DNA from: Angiostrongylus vasorum
Lineage: Eukaryota > Nematoda > Chromadorea > Rhabditida > Metastrongylidae
DNA: 64,000 nt
NCBI GenBank assembly: GCA_018806985.1
Contig: JADANN010000460.1
Span: 744,001 to 808,000 of the forward strand
Direction: 5' to 3'
In this document: in pieces, positions 21,683 through 32,684 of the stretch
Layout of the letters: every line of letters starts with the position of its first letter
Numbering within the stretch: the stretch's first letter is position 1
Position numbers and translations under genes: made by a program
Notes under the pieces: generated by a model
Database searches by the model: none
The model's input: the letters and a program-made list of their open reading frames with translations, nothing else
Told to the model about the DNA's origin: nothing

Positions 21683-22409
21683 TATTCTCCATGGCAATAG
21701 AACCCAAAATCTGAGTCCAGTAACCAACTAAGCATGTACAAGTCTACTTTTGGTCCTCGCTTAACCCTCTATTACGCACTTATCCGCACCATGTAACCTC
21801 GCGATCAACTTTCGAGGGGTACATTAGTGAGTAAGATCCGTGGCTGACAACATTATTTTTTTGCAGTTGCAATTTGAATTTAGGATGTTTCATTTTACAG
21901 TTGCGATTTGAGCCTAGGTACATTGAATGAAGTTGAGCAAACACTTTTTGTGCAGGTTTCATTTTAATACGATCGTTTCGTGACTAGGGAAAGGCAAAAT
22001 CCTCAGAAGTCCAAAATATCGTAAAATATATGTCGTCTTAATCGTGCTTTTCTTAGCATAACTAGAAGCTAAAAAAGTTGATGATGAGGTTAATAGAAAA
22101 TTCGTTCCGGTAACAACACTGTTCTGTTCCTTCTTTTCAATGGTTCTTTCACTGTCGCGTCAAGTACGTGTTTCTGGGTATGAAACTACGCTACACATTT
22201 AGATTTCTTCCTCCAGCACGATGAGAAGTTGAGAAGTTTGACACTTCCATCCGAAAACCGAGGTATAAGTAAACCTATGCGACGGCAGAACCTAATGAGC
22301 TGTTTGTGGCTATCTTCTTGCCAAAGACACGAAAAAAGAGGCGTCACAGCAAATGTGTTGCCCTTTTCGTACCTACCTTGATTGAGTAAACAATCCCCAC
22401 CAAGCAACT

Positions 22410-23360
22410 CTAACAGCGGCGTGAGTGAATGGAGCTTGCAGGTGGCGACGCGAGTTTTTCAAATAGCATACTTACTAGGATGCTCAGATGTATGTTCTTC
22501 ACTGGTTGTGCGGGCCCTGACAAACAAAAATTTCCATTCGTTTTTCTGACTTTATTATCTACTGCATTGCGGCAGTAAACAGCTTTGGTGGTATTGTACC
22601 CCCTGTCGAACCTCTTCTCCAATGGGTATGCTGAAGGATCGTGAAAAGGTCGTACATCTGTGTTGCAGTTGCTATAATGGTCTGCTAGTGTTTGTGTATA
22701 CGACGGGTCCACCCCTTGGCCGAGGAACGATGATAGGATTGCATTCGTTTCGACGCTGTCAAACAATTTTTCGTAGGCGATAAAGTTATGACAAGAAACA
22801 GATGGTACGCCCGACAGACTTCCATGACCCTTGGTACGGTTTATATGTGGTTTATGCAGGTGAATTACTGTTGGAATCCTGCTTGTTCTACTAGTTTTGT
22901 TTCATCTAAAGTCTTCGATGTGCTCAAAAGAACAATTTTCGGTAACAGCTTATAGGTATGCTCAACAAGGATTCTGGACAATAGTAACGAAAATCTTTTC
23001 AGTCACCCTTCTTGGGTATAACGAATGTCAGCGAGGTCCTCTACCGGTCTGGGATTTCTTTCTTTTGATGGTAAGATGTCATTTGGATTGCCAGGAGCAC
23101 ATGTAGTTTGCTGCCACCAGCTCTAAGAAAATCGATGGTGATGTGTCGACATCATCGGGTTCTGGGGATGTGTCTCTCTTCATGCTTTCTATCGCAATTC
23201 GAACTTCAGAGGGTAACATCCCGGACAGTTCTTCAGCAATGGAAATTTCGGGGTCCAAGACGAGGATTGTGGAGCGGAAAAAGATTGGCAGAGAACCATA
23301 AATCGAAGTCGATGGATAATAGAAATAGCGGCACATTTTCGTTAGCAGTTGGATCAAATT
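22410..23360 (-). pseudogene. RTE-type LINE reverse transcriptase relic, minus strand
   Basis: Reading minus strand: LPSEVRIAIESMKRDTSPEP near 23,200, FVIPKKGD near 23,010, then FDSVETNAILSSFLGQGVDP and TQTLADHYSNCNT to about 22,640, ending near 22,500. These are consecutive blocks of the RTE reverse transcriptase. Stops and frame changes separate them. It faces the relic at 19,430-20,875, so the two form an inverted pair in one intron. Confidence 0.75.
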
Positions 23361-23404
23361 TCCTTATGGTCGTTAAACCCGTTCACTTCGTCCACCGCCC
23401 TTAA

Positions 23405-23705
23405 CTCCCTGGGGTCCATTATCCACGAAGATCTTCGAACTTTTTTCGAACTCTGCTGCTACTTGAGGATTGCCGTCTTCCTATGAATGTTGTTGAATAC
23501 TGGTGCAGTCGATTCTCAAAGAAATCCTGCGGTAGCTGCGATGGAGCGTTCCAACGTGGAAGGAGTGAGTTGGTCCCAGACCAGCCTGGTAGTGATTTGC
23601 CGACCACAGAGTCTTGGAGAGACTTCGTGAGAGCGGGAAGAGTTTGAAGCAGCGCTTCGCTTATAAGGGACAGCATCACTATCATGCATTATACGTCCAC
23701 TATTT
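23405..23705 (-). repeat. tRNA-derived SINE, family 2 copy (partial)
   Basis: On the minus strand it carries GTGGATAATGGAC, TACTTGAGG in complement and GGAACGCTCCATC-like blocks of family 2. The head at about 23,690 (ATAATGCATGATAGTGATG) is degenerate. Confidence 0.6.
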
Positions 23706-23924
23706 TTTAAATGCCACAATACGTATTTGTGATTGGTGATAAGTAACGAAGGTTACATCGCCATCGATTGAATAGTCGTTGACTAGATGAAATCTTTTTA
23801 AAAACGCCAACTTCGTCGTCAATAAAGGCTTTCAGTAGATCTCGACTTAAATAATCAATGCTTTGCTTTATTGATGAACTTACGAGAGGCTACTATAAAT
23901 GCTTATTATCGTTAACGTTTTAGC

Positions 23925-23966
23925 AGTTTAGCCCTCATCAGAGCAACGATGATTCGAGTCGAGTGT
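23925..23966 (-). other. Hammerhead-like relic
   Basis: The minus strand reads CTGATGAGGGCTAAACTGCT, then AAAACGTTAACG. It has the CUGANGA half but AAAA in place of GAAA, and a weak stem II. It resembles the relic at 3,229. Probably the decayed end of another Penelope-type element. Confidence 0.4.
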
Positions 23967-24451
23967 CCATAGCTGTTGTTTACTTTTTGCAATGCTGGTC
24001 TTTCTTGCTGTCGCTTCAAGAAGAAACGAATAAAAATGCAGCCCCCGACGAATGAAGAAGTGTAACTCGGCGCTGCCAGTTTATATAGAAATCCAATGGT
24101 GCCGAAACCATCTGACCTCAACCGGCAGTTCCAAAGGATACAGGACGGTCCTTGGTCGACTGCAAACTAAGACTCGATAATAGAGATTTGTAATACCTAC
24201 GAGTAAGCTTGTGAACCAAGTAGGACATTGTGTTGTGCCGTCGAAACTAATTTACCTTTTCGATGGTTCGTGTTTTCCACTTCTGGCTTAAGATGTTATA
24301 AATATTCTTATATTTGTATATTTCGAACTCTTCGACTTCTTATCCGCCATTCGTCTTTCGTGATTTTAAAAAAAGTGGGTTGCCGTTCATTTCATGCTAC
24401 GCTACGCTCTCCTACTAATGTACTATACTGAATTGTGAAGAAAAACCTCAC

Positions 24452-24552
24452 CTTGACATTGAAAACCTTGCTTATTTAACCCCCAGAGGAAGTCTTTACA
24501 GTGGGAGCAAAACGTAGGCTGCTTGAAGAAACGTGCAATAAATTTGTGTGAT
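24452..24552 (-). CDS. pkc-2: Conventional protein kinase C, exon with first half of C1A domain
   Basis: This is the most 5' exon of the kinase gene that I could place. It reads [17 protein letters not shown], then [15 protein letters not shown], which is the N-terminal half of the C1A diacylglycerol/phorbol-ester zinc finger, with the HKF start and the CxxC zinc ligands visible. The acceptor is TTTCCAG and the donor is GTGAGG after a split valine codon (phase 1). The known role of C1A is to recruit the kinase to membranes on diacylglycerol binding. The upstream exon, which should carry the start codon, the pseudosubstrate and about 45 residues, must end in phase 2. I could not find it, so the 5' end of the gene is open. 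Confidence 0.9.
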
Positions 24553-24825
24553 CTGGAAACAACATGGTATCAAGCTAAAACGGTTCCGAAAGTCTGTGTT
24601 TCTTTAAGATACGTTTTTCATAAAATACTACACCGGGATACATGGAAAAGAATTTTTTGCCGTGTTGAAAAAAAACGAAGTCAACTTAAAATACTGAAAA
24701 GACGTACTTAATTTCATGGATATTCTTTTGTCGTAAGGCACCACGCCGTACGCATCCTTTACCTTCAATACGTTGCACTGAAATTCATTCGTAATAAATT
24801 GGATAGGATAGAATTAGATAAGACA

Positions 24826-25015
24826 TGGGTATGGCGCAATGATCAAAGATGACCCGTGCACACATGCTGTTAATGGTTCGATTCCGAGCAAGACAAGTGC
24901 TAAGGCATGTCGTTGTGCACACCAGATATGCATTCAATCAGTTCTTTGACGCCACTAATGAAGTCTAGTGCATGACGGATCAAAAAAGAACTGATCATCG
25001 CCTGACGCTTTATCC
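24826..25015 (+). repeat. tRNA-derived SINE, family 1 copy
   Basis: The head GGTATGGCGCAATGATCAAA has an A-box-like TGGCGCAATG, and TGGTTCGATTCCG about 45 bp on is a good B box. The end (CATCGCCTGACGCTTTATCC) matches family 1. It lies about 270 bp 5' of the C1A exon of the kinase gene. Confidence 0.7.
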
Positions 25016-26654
25016 TTCGCTCATTTTAAATTGAAAATTATTCAGTTTTTTCCTAAGTAAATAGAAAGCGAAAAGCATTTTAAGAGTAATCACTGAAACA
25101 GATCCTTTCTCGTTGAATACTCTGATGAGCACTATTCCAAATAAAGAGTCGTGCAACTGGGAAAGTAATTACAGCAAAGTGGGTATGATTTGGAGGACTG
25201 TTGACAAATAGAGACAATTTTGCTCGAATATTCCATATTATGTGGTTGTAGAAATGCAATTAAGAAATACTGGAAGAATGAGACCGAATAAACAAGTTAG
25301 TACCTAGCACGCCTTCATGTACAGATTCTATCTGACAATAGAGTTCACTTAAAATAAGGTAGTCGTTCCAGTTTTGGCTAGTTTGTTGCTATGTGATATC
25401 TGACACGTTCCATTAGTGATCAGAGGAATAAATTGCAAAGGAGGACGAATATCTATCTTTTCTTCTAGAATTTTTGTCTACATTGAAAAGTATCAAGAAA
25501 AAAAACTGGCTGGTAATTCAACAAGAACAGGTTTTCCTAGCATAGCTTCTTTCATGAGAGGAGAAGAAATTCGTGATCGCGTACGCCTCGTTAAGCTATT
25601 TTTTACCACTTTATGTAGTATAGCTATTTCTGGTAGTTAACTTTACAGGCAACATATACCTTATGTCATTAAAAAGAGAAAAGGTCATGAATTCTTTTTG
25701 AAGGTTATGCCACTTAAAGTAGCTTTAAAAACCGAGTAACACCACCATCTATTTGTCCCGTAGCTCAACAGAACCGCTCAGTGAACTTTTTCTTGTTGAA
25801 AAAACGCAAGAAGCATCACACTTTTGACATGATATCTTTCTCAAATCTCTTTACTTTAGCCAAAAAAGAAGCGTTCGTTAGGCTTGTCGCTGTGGGCTTA
25901 GGTTGGTTGGGGCTTCAATCAGAAATCTCGAGCTTCTTCTCAGCACGAGTGACCTTGGTGGGTAGTTGAACGTCATCCGGAAAGGACATAAAATGTAGAA
26001 TGCACCATCGATGTAATGAATACATAATTGCGTGGCTAGTTCGCTGCGTCCCAGTACTAGTTCCGTCCACTTCATAAGCACATGACCATTGCCAAGTGGA
26101 AACTTTGTTTATTACTATGGAAATTCTGTACAGTGTGAAAACATCCGGGTGGAGTAGTCAGTAAAATACGGATTACCGAACAGTAGTTTACATTGAGTGG
26201 GGACATATCTTTCTTAAGCCCACTTTGAAGTTCTTACTCGTCGATCGCTGATCTTTTCACGTTAAATTATTCTTATTTCCTTTAGGTGTATAGTGCACAA
26301 AGTTTCACCACAGATTATCCTAATGTGCCGCAGATGATGCTTTGCATCGTCGATATGAGCGAAAGCCCGTGAATCAACTGGGTTCATTTTAGCGACCTGG
26401 ATTTGCAAATGCCACTGCGTCTTTTGCACACTTCTTCATTCAATTAACCTTTGTTCTCTGTGTAATGCTCTAAATACCTGTAAGATCTAACCTTCAAGTG
26501 GCATCGGCTTCTTAAGCATTTGACTCCTCTTTCCTTTCTTGTTAGTCTCTTCGTTATCAGATCTATCATTTCCGCTTCGTTCTACTTTTTTTGACATGAA
26601 CTGAACCACCCTGTAAAAGTAGAAAAGCGATGATGACAGGTCGGATATTTGGTG
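25016..26654. other. No recognised gene; 5' intron or upstream DNA
   Basis: AT-rich sequence upstream of the first placed kinase exon. I searched both strands for the expected pseudosubstrate and first exon of the kinase and did not find it. Confidence 0.4.
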
Positions 26655-26659
26655 CTATT

Positions 26660-27050
26660 CTGCGTCACCTCCCAACGCTTAACGGCCTCATCCTGGCTGG
26701 GAGGTGTTCCTGGGTGTCGGGCTGCGATGTACAGCGGAGAGATTCATCCCCTTGGAAGCGTCTCCCAAGCTGAGAAAGAGTCCGACGAATCCATCAGGAA
26801 CCCCAGCTAAGGGTAAACAAATACCAGGCACCGTCCTGGTTTAAAACTAGTCGCATGGTGGTAAATCTCTCTCTGATCCACAAGGGGTGGCGACTGCCTG
26901 TGGTGGTAACGACATGAGGCAGCTTTGGCCTTGCTGATCTCGCGACTCCCAGGGAACCACAATGGCTAAACAAGCAAAACCAAAAAAATGGCGATTACAC
27001 TGGGGCACTCACAACCTGTGAGGACGAGCCATCCAAGTATCCAGGTAATC
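26660..27050 (+). repeat. 385-bp dispersed repeat, copy 3
   Basis: Runs from AACGGCCTCATCCTGGCTGG to ATCCAAGTATCCAGGTAATC, with the internal landmarks ATACCAGGCACCGTCCTGGT and ACACTGGGG. One internal stretch is deleted compared with copy 1. Confidence 0.75.
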
Positions 27051-29131
27051 TGCATCAATTCATTAGGCGCTTTTCGTCCCATTATACTATTTGCGATAAT
27101 AACTGCACTGTTGTGACATCTTATAAAGAAACACCGTTGCTCTTAGATATCATGTAGAAAGTTTCCCTAGTACAGAAAACCAACGAGATCGTTTCTATTC
27201 CCATTTCAAAGACGATTATGTGTTTGTCCGCAATGGCCTTTTTTCATTCCGCTAAGAAAAGCCTCAAGTAACAAAATTTTAGTAATTTTGCTTTCTGAAA
27301 TTAATCCTATGAAAAAATTGTCTTTTTTTATTCAATGTAGGTGAAGCTTACTAAGTGCACACATTGCAATTTAGTAAGTGGCAAATTTTCTTATATCTGT
27401 GTTGAACAATAGCCAAAAAAAGAGAAACGATGCTGGTGGATGGTTTGATGAACGGCAAATTTTACGCCAACGATGATTAGTGATGGAATTTCTTTCTCAT
27501 AGGTAATCAGCTTTTTGACTTTGAGTCGACGTATGTCAGTGTTCTTGCTCGTAAGTTTCAACACAAACACTAGTTAGAATCTGATGTGAATGAGTAACTG
27601 TTTTCAGAATGGCACGAAGAATCTCGTTTGGCGCACATTTTTTTGGTAGTGCGAATGTATTTTCCATGGAAATCGCAGGAACTAACGCTTTACACTCAGA
27701 ACTGATTTGGTCCCTCATGTAAAGCTAATCCTCTTTCACCTGAAACGGATGGATTGTCATGAAGAAGGAGAGAGATATCGAAAAGCATGCTGAGGTTTAA
27801 CAAAGATAGGTGGCTTTCCGATGCTAATTGTCTACAAAAATTTCTTGAGCGATTTCAAGGGGGGAACTGTAAATAAGATGAAGGGCAGTATGGACTGTCT
27901 TCGTGTCTCTTGAAGAAACCACTATCCATTTGACATACGCAATTGCCTGCGTTAACCTGCTTTGTTCAACATCCACTCCAGTGCAATATCAAGCACCTGA
28001 TACCACATTTATGTCGAGGTTTTTGCCAACCAGCAAAATCAATGCCCAGTATCTTGTTTTTTGAAATATGGTAGGCCAAGTTAATCACAGCAAGGTTCGC
28101 TCCTCAGACCTGCTATGAATATCGAATAGTGATTTAACATCCAAAATCATGCAACGATATGATAACATCATAGAAGATATGATAAGAAATGAATAAGAAC
28201 GAAGGTTTGCAGTCGAAAATGACGAAAGTTCCTTCCAGGAAAACAACCTCACATGCGTTACATTAGAAAAAAAAAGCCCATCTCCAGTCGTACTTGGCTA
28301 ACATGCTTCCTAAGTGAGGAATATCCGGGTTTGTCCAAAGCACGACTTGCTCGCTCACACTCACTTGTAGGCATCAATTCCGTCAGCTTAAGAAGACGTG
28401 ATATCCACCGAAACTAATTCGCCACCAACAGAGGGTTCATTTTATGACTTTCAAAACACCGCTTTTTATCGCTGTGACCTTTACACGAGCAATAATTAGA
28501 TGAATGGATGCATTTAAGGTACATTCAAAGAAAAAAAACCAACCTAATTTTTTCAAATTTCTTTAAGCAATTGTTCAAGTTTTCCAAATTCCGCACTCTA
28601 ACCCTCCATCTCATCTTTGCGGTGAGTGATGCAACGAATACGTAGAGAGTAATTTCGTGCTTAAACAAATCCTACACGGATAGATCTTTGTAGACAATTT
28701 TGTATACTGGCATAATTGTTTCCGTAGGATTCCTGTTGTCTGATAGTCTGACAGTTTTTGTCAGGCCATTCACCACATTCTTAGAAATTTTCTTTGAAGA
28801 GAGCACTGAATCCATCGTATGCGGTCCAATCTGCTTCCAAGACGACGACTGCTCTTCTTTGTATTTTTTCGCTTTATAATTTCATTCTACTATGTGTACT
28901 TTCACTCATTCCTATGTCTTTTTTGCGTTCCGCGTATCCTGACTTCTCCATATCCACCCACTTTTTTTGGAACACTTTTCAACTCTTGAAAGTGAAGAAC
29001 ACGCTCATCCAACTATCTATCCCAAAGCTCCGCTAATCCAACTATTGTCGTTTGCCTCTATTAGTCGTTTTCAAAATGTAGATTGAAAATTCCTCTTGAT
29101 TTTTACATATTTTTCTGTTGTCACATTTCAG
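27051..29131. other. No recognised gene
   Basis: AT-rich, unique-looking sequence. A minus-strand stretch at about 27,560-27,718 (ISMENTFALPKKCAP) looks coding-like for about 50 codons but has no splice sites I trust. Confidence 0.35.
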
Positions 29132-29260
29132 CACAATGGAGTCGAAAGTCTGCAACGTTCCCAAGGATGTGTGGAAGGAGGAGCGTGCACTCTGTGCACC
29201 TACGTCGGAATATCACAGAATCTCCTCGCCAGTGACGGTCTTCCACCGCAGAGGAATTAA
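29132..29260 (+). CDS. Possible exon of an unrecognised plus-strand gene
   Basis: A good acceptor (TTGTCACATTTCAG) is followed after four bases by ATG and 43 codons reading MESKVCNVPKDVWKEERALC, then APTSEYHRISSPVTVFHRRG and IK. A GTTTGT donor follows. The start just behind a strong acceptor would fit a first exon receiving a spliced leader, as is common in nematodes. Codon use is more GC-rich than the flanks. I do not recognise the protein. An overlapping minus-strand frame exists but lacks comparable splice signals. Confidence 0.35.
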   Translation, partial: HNGVESLQRSQGCVEGGACTLCTYVGISQNLLASDGLPPQRN

Positions 29261-32200
29261 AGGTTTGTTTTGTAATCTTATTGCAATCTTCCACTGCGCT
29301 CTGAATTTTGGATTCTTTATTGACTGATTTCAAAAAGCATGGTAAAAAAGCTCTCCTTGGCAAAATAAATAGCGTTGAAAGAAAAGCACTGAAACTAATG
29401 AATACGGCCCAGTTTACCCTTCTCATTTGCGTCCATATCGGTGTGCACAGTTGCGAATGTTTCAAGATGTCATTAGAGTTATTACTAGGCATTCCACAAT
29501 GATAAACCAATGAATGGCTTAAGTAATCATTAGCGCAAAATTGTAGCGTTGTGGGTATATAAATTTGGTGAGCGGCCATTGTTGAACCGAAATTCCGAAA
29601 CACTCCCCCTAGTGAACTATTCCTCACAAGGCCAATGGTAAGTTTGCCTTACTTTATTACTCTGCTACTTGCATTCTATCTGATACTCGGACGATTCGAC
29701 CAGCGTAAGGTCTGCATCATTCCTGTCATGCAACAGAGCCGCTCAGGAAGCTGTTTTATCTAGGGAAAATTAGAAGCACTTATTTTCATTCCGGTTTCCT
29801 TAGTATCTACGCAGCACAGTCCGCTTCATATCCTGGAAAAAACAAGTTCTAACCTCACACGTCCAGAAAGATAATTCCCATCAGCTTCGTGTATAATTTA
29901 GGGCTTTTGTGATTTTTTAACAGACGATATCAGTCGCACTTCTAGATCCACAATCCCATTCATATAATCGAGTTGCATCTACCATTACCTCTTAGAAATC
30001 GCTTTCGGCAACACTGTCAACACATCCATCTTGCACACGTACAGCTGTACGAGAATGGAAAGTTTCATGCTTTCTTTTCCTCAGCAGCGCTTTTTCTAAG
30101 CTCCTTAATCTGCTCTTTCGCTGTTACCTAGCTCTGTTATTAATTCTCTGATCAGATCTATTTCCTGACAGAGTTTATAGAAGAGGAGGTGGTCTATCTT
30201 TCGTCCAGCAACCTACATTCTCATGTCAAACTGTGCCATCCATCGAAGTGCTGAATAATCGATTTAAATCGCATCAGTTTCCCCTCTATTTATTTAAAGA
30301 ATTATTTCCTATCCCAGATTCGAAAGCTCTGTGATTTTAAATGTTCTTCCAGCAATATATGACTTTTCAGTGTATGAAGCTAAAAACAGCCAATATTTTA
30401 CTCCTTCATCGCATCGAATTGGCGTCCCTGAGAAAACACTAGGAATAGGGGTTTAGCCATCTTACCATGGGCACCCAATCTAGAAAGAACTCTGATATTT
30501 TCAGCGGAAAGCCTGAGCAAAAAAGCCAACGGCACGGCAGAGTCTGACAAAGGGCCCTTGGTTAACCTCTGACCGAAAAGAGCTAAAAAGGCACCATACC
30601 AAAATTTGAAGGAGTTCACTGGTACCTACTCCAATTACTTGTGAATAACGGGATTAAATGTATAATACAGATGCTCTAGAGATATCAAACGTTCGGTGGA
30701 AGGCAAGATAATAATAGCTCATGAAGTAGAATGGTGAGTAGAAACGCCAGAATTAGTCAAGGTTTACTTCTCAAACAAAAATGGGATTAAAATTCAAGTT
30801 GATAGAAGCGAGGCATAATAGCACCTCGTACTCTTACGATACTTCAACTATTTTCGCACTGAGTGCGACGTATAGACATCATACTGAGTCGTTTCGAAAC
30901 CATGCTTCCTCGTATGACAATCCTTCGAGTAGTGAGCTGCCGAAAATGGGATGAATAAGAAACTATTAAAGAGGCAGACGGCGTATTGAGCAGCTGCTAT
31001 CCATAGCGAACAGTTCCTCCTTCTTATACAACAGGATGATCCTGCCTTCCATTGACTAAATTGAAAAGTAGGACAGCTGGAATTATATCCGTTTTTCAAT
31101 GTAATATGGAGACCGATGAATATGCGTCTGAGTAATCATAAGAGAAGTAGTAGACTATCTTCTGACCCTTAAGATTGAGTGGCGACTTCGTCTGGATGTC
31201 GGATGAGACGACAATCTTGGCAATGTAATACAAGAAGTACCGACGGATGTCGTGCATGAAACTCCCTAGCGATGCTGCGGCTGCTAACAATATTCTTTTC
31301 TTCTCCTTAAAATCTTTTACTCCTTCTTTAAGAGATTCTCAGATGAATGTATGTTAACGTTTCATGCAGTTATAGCAGCTCTACAATGGCGTGCTATCTT
31401 CGGAACTTCTGGAATAACTGATCTTATTCTTTGTTAATGTTACCGATAGCAATACCTTCCTCAAAGGCTTAAAAAAGAGTAAAAAAGTCTCAATTTAGCT
31501 TTGGAGTTTATTCTCTTGAACATTGAAGGTCGTTGTTCTTCTTTGGATACAACTACATTTTTGTGAAAAGGCAATAGGCCCCGATTTGATAGCAATGCTT
31601 ATTTCTTCTAACCAATGCTGTGCGCATAGATTTTCCATGGAAAGTGGGTGTATCGTAGATCCTCATTCAGGCTTACAATCACTGACGATCAGTGTATCAA
31701 GTCATATTTCGCCACTTATCAGCAGTTATCATACAAATCGTTAGTAAAGGAGCTCCAGACAGGTACTGTAATAGAACGTAGATCTATGGCAGGACGAGCA
31801 ATTGGTTCCTTTGGATACGGAGATCAAAGCAGTACAGTCCTTTGTGCTTTGGTTGAGGCATCGTTGAAACACAGTCGTGACACATAATTGTACTACGTAA
31901 AAGAAGCTAAACTTTTTCCTTGTTGGAACCTCAGATTGGTGAGAAATGAATCTTAACAAGTTTTGGTGGCCTCAGTAAAAGTTAACGAAAGAAGATGAAA
32001 TACATGAGTGATAAAAAAGCAATTGACAAAAGTTTGGTATGAAGTCGTTTTCTCTACACAGTAATACACCATTGGCTATCTGAACTATGCGGAGAAATAA
32101 GTTCTATGTGTAGCTATCCATTTGAGCTCAACAGAACAGTACTAAATAGTTGAGCATGTATGAACCTAATGAAATGTCCTCTGCTTCAAACATATATTTG

Positions 32201-32517
32201 TGAAGCATCCTTTGATGAATGCATAGGTAACATATGTAAAAAACTTAGTATTGCAATAAATATATGGACAACTCTTATCTTACCCCCAAATAAGGTTACG
32301 CCAAGGATCCTTTACATGTAATCAAAAACCGATGCGTATGAGACAAAAATAGTCCGCTGTGAACCTTTGAAATCGTTTGGCCGCATACACTTTTTGAATA
32401 AAATAAAATAACTCTTTGCATTTAAAGTGTGCTAATGATAAATATGGTGATCATTGCCACCCTTAGATTATAAATTGGTTGTCTAAAAAAAGAGTATAAA
32501 CGTATTGAGATCATTAC
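29261..32517. other. No recognised gene
   Basis: Mostly AT-rich sequence. A canonical GTAAGT donor-like site at 29,639 and a minus-strand coding-like stretch at 31,100-31,290 (GSFMHDIRRYFLYYIAKIVV) are the only points of note. I could not build either into a gene. Confidence 0.35.
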
Positions 32518-32684
32518 CGAATGCTTCGGATAGTTTGCGCAGTGCGATGCTGGACTCAACAACCGGATCACCGTGTGTTAGATCGACGCTGCTTCCTTCG
32601 CCTTGCTTCTCTGAGGATACGCTTGTGTTCCCAGTCCTTGCATCTGCTTCCGAGCGTCGTCTTCTCACATCCGTCATCTCGGAG
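32518..32684 (-). CDS. Possible exon of an unrecognised minus-strand gene
   Basis: Between an acceptor-like TTTTCACTTAG and a GTAATG donor the frame reads MTDVRRRRSEADARTGNTSV, SSEKQGEGSSVDLTHGDPVV, then ESSIALRKLSEAFG. It is GC-rich for the region and hydrophilic, with an arginine run and Ser/Glu/Gly stretches, like a disordered N-terminal segment. It is on the same strand as and upstream of the kinase gene. It could be an alternative 5' exon, but its donor phase (1) does not fit the C1A exon directly. Function unknown. Confidence 0.4.

Noticed and set aside
25290..25350. Minus-strand QIESVHEG as the missing first kinase exon (expected QKNVHEVK)
   Set aside because: Only VHE matches, and the nearest donor leaves the wrong phase for the C1A exon.
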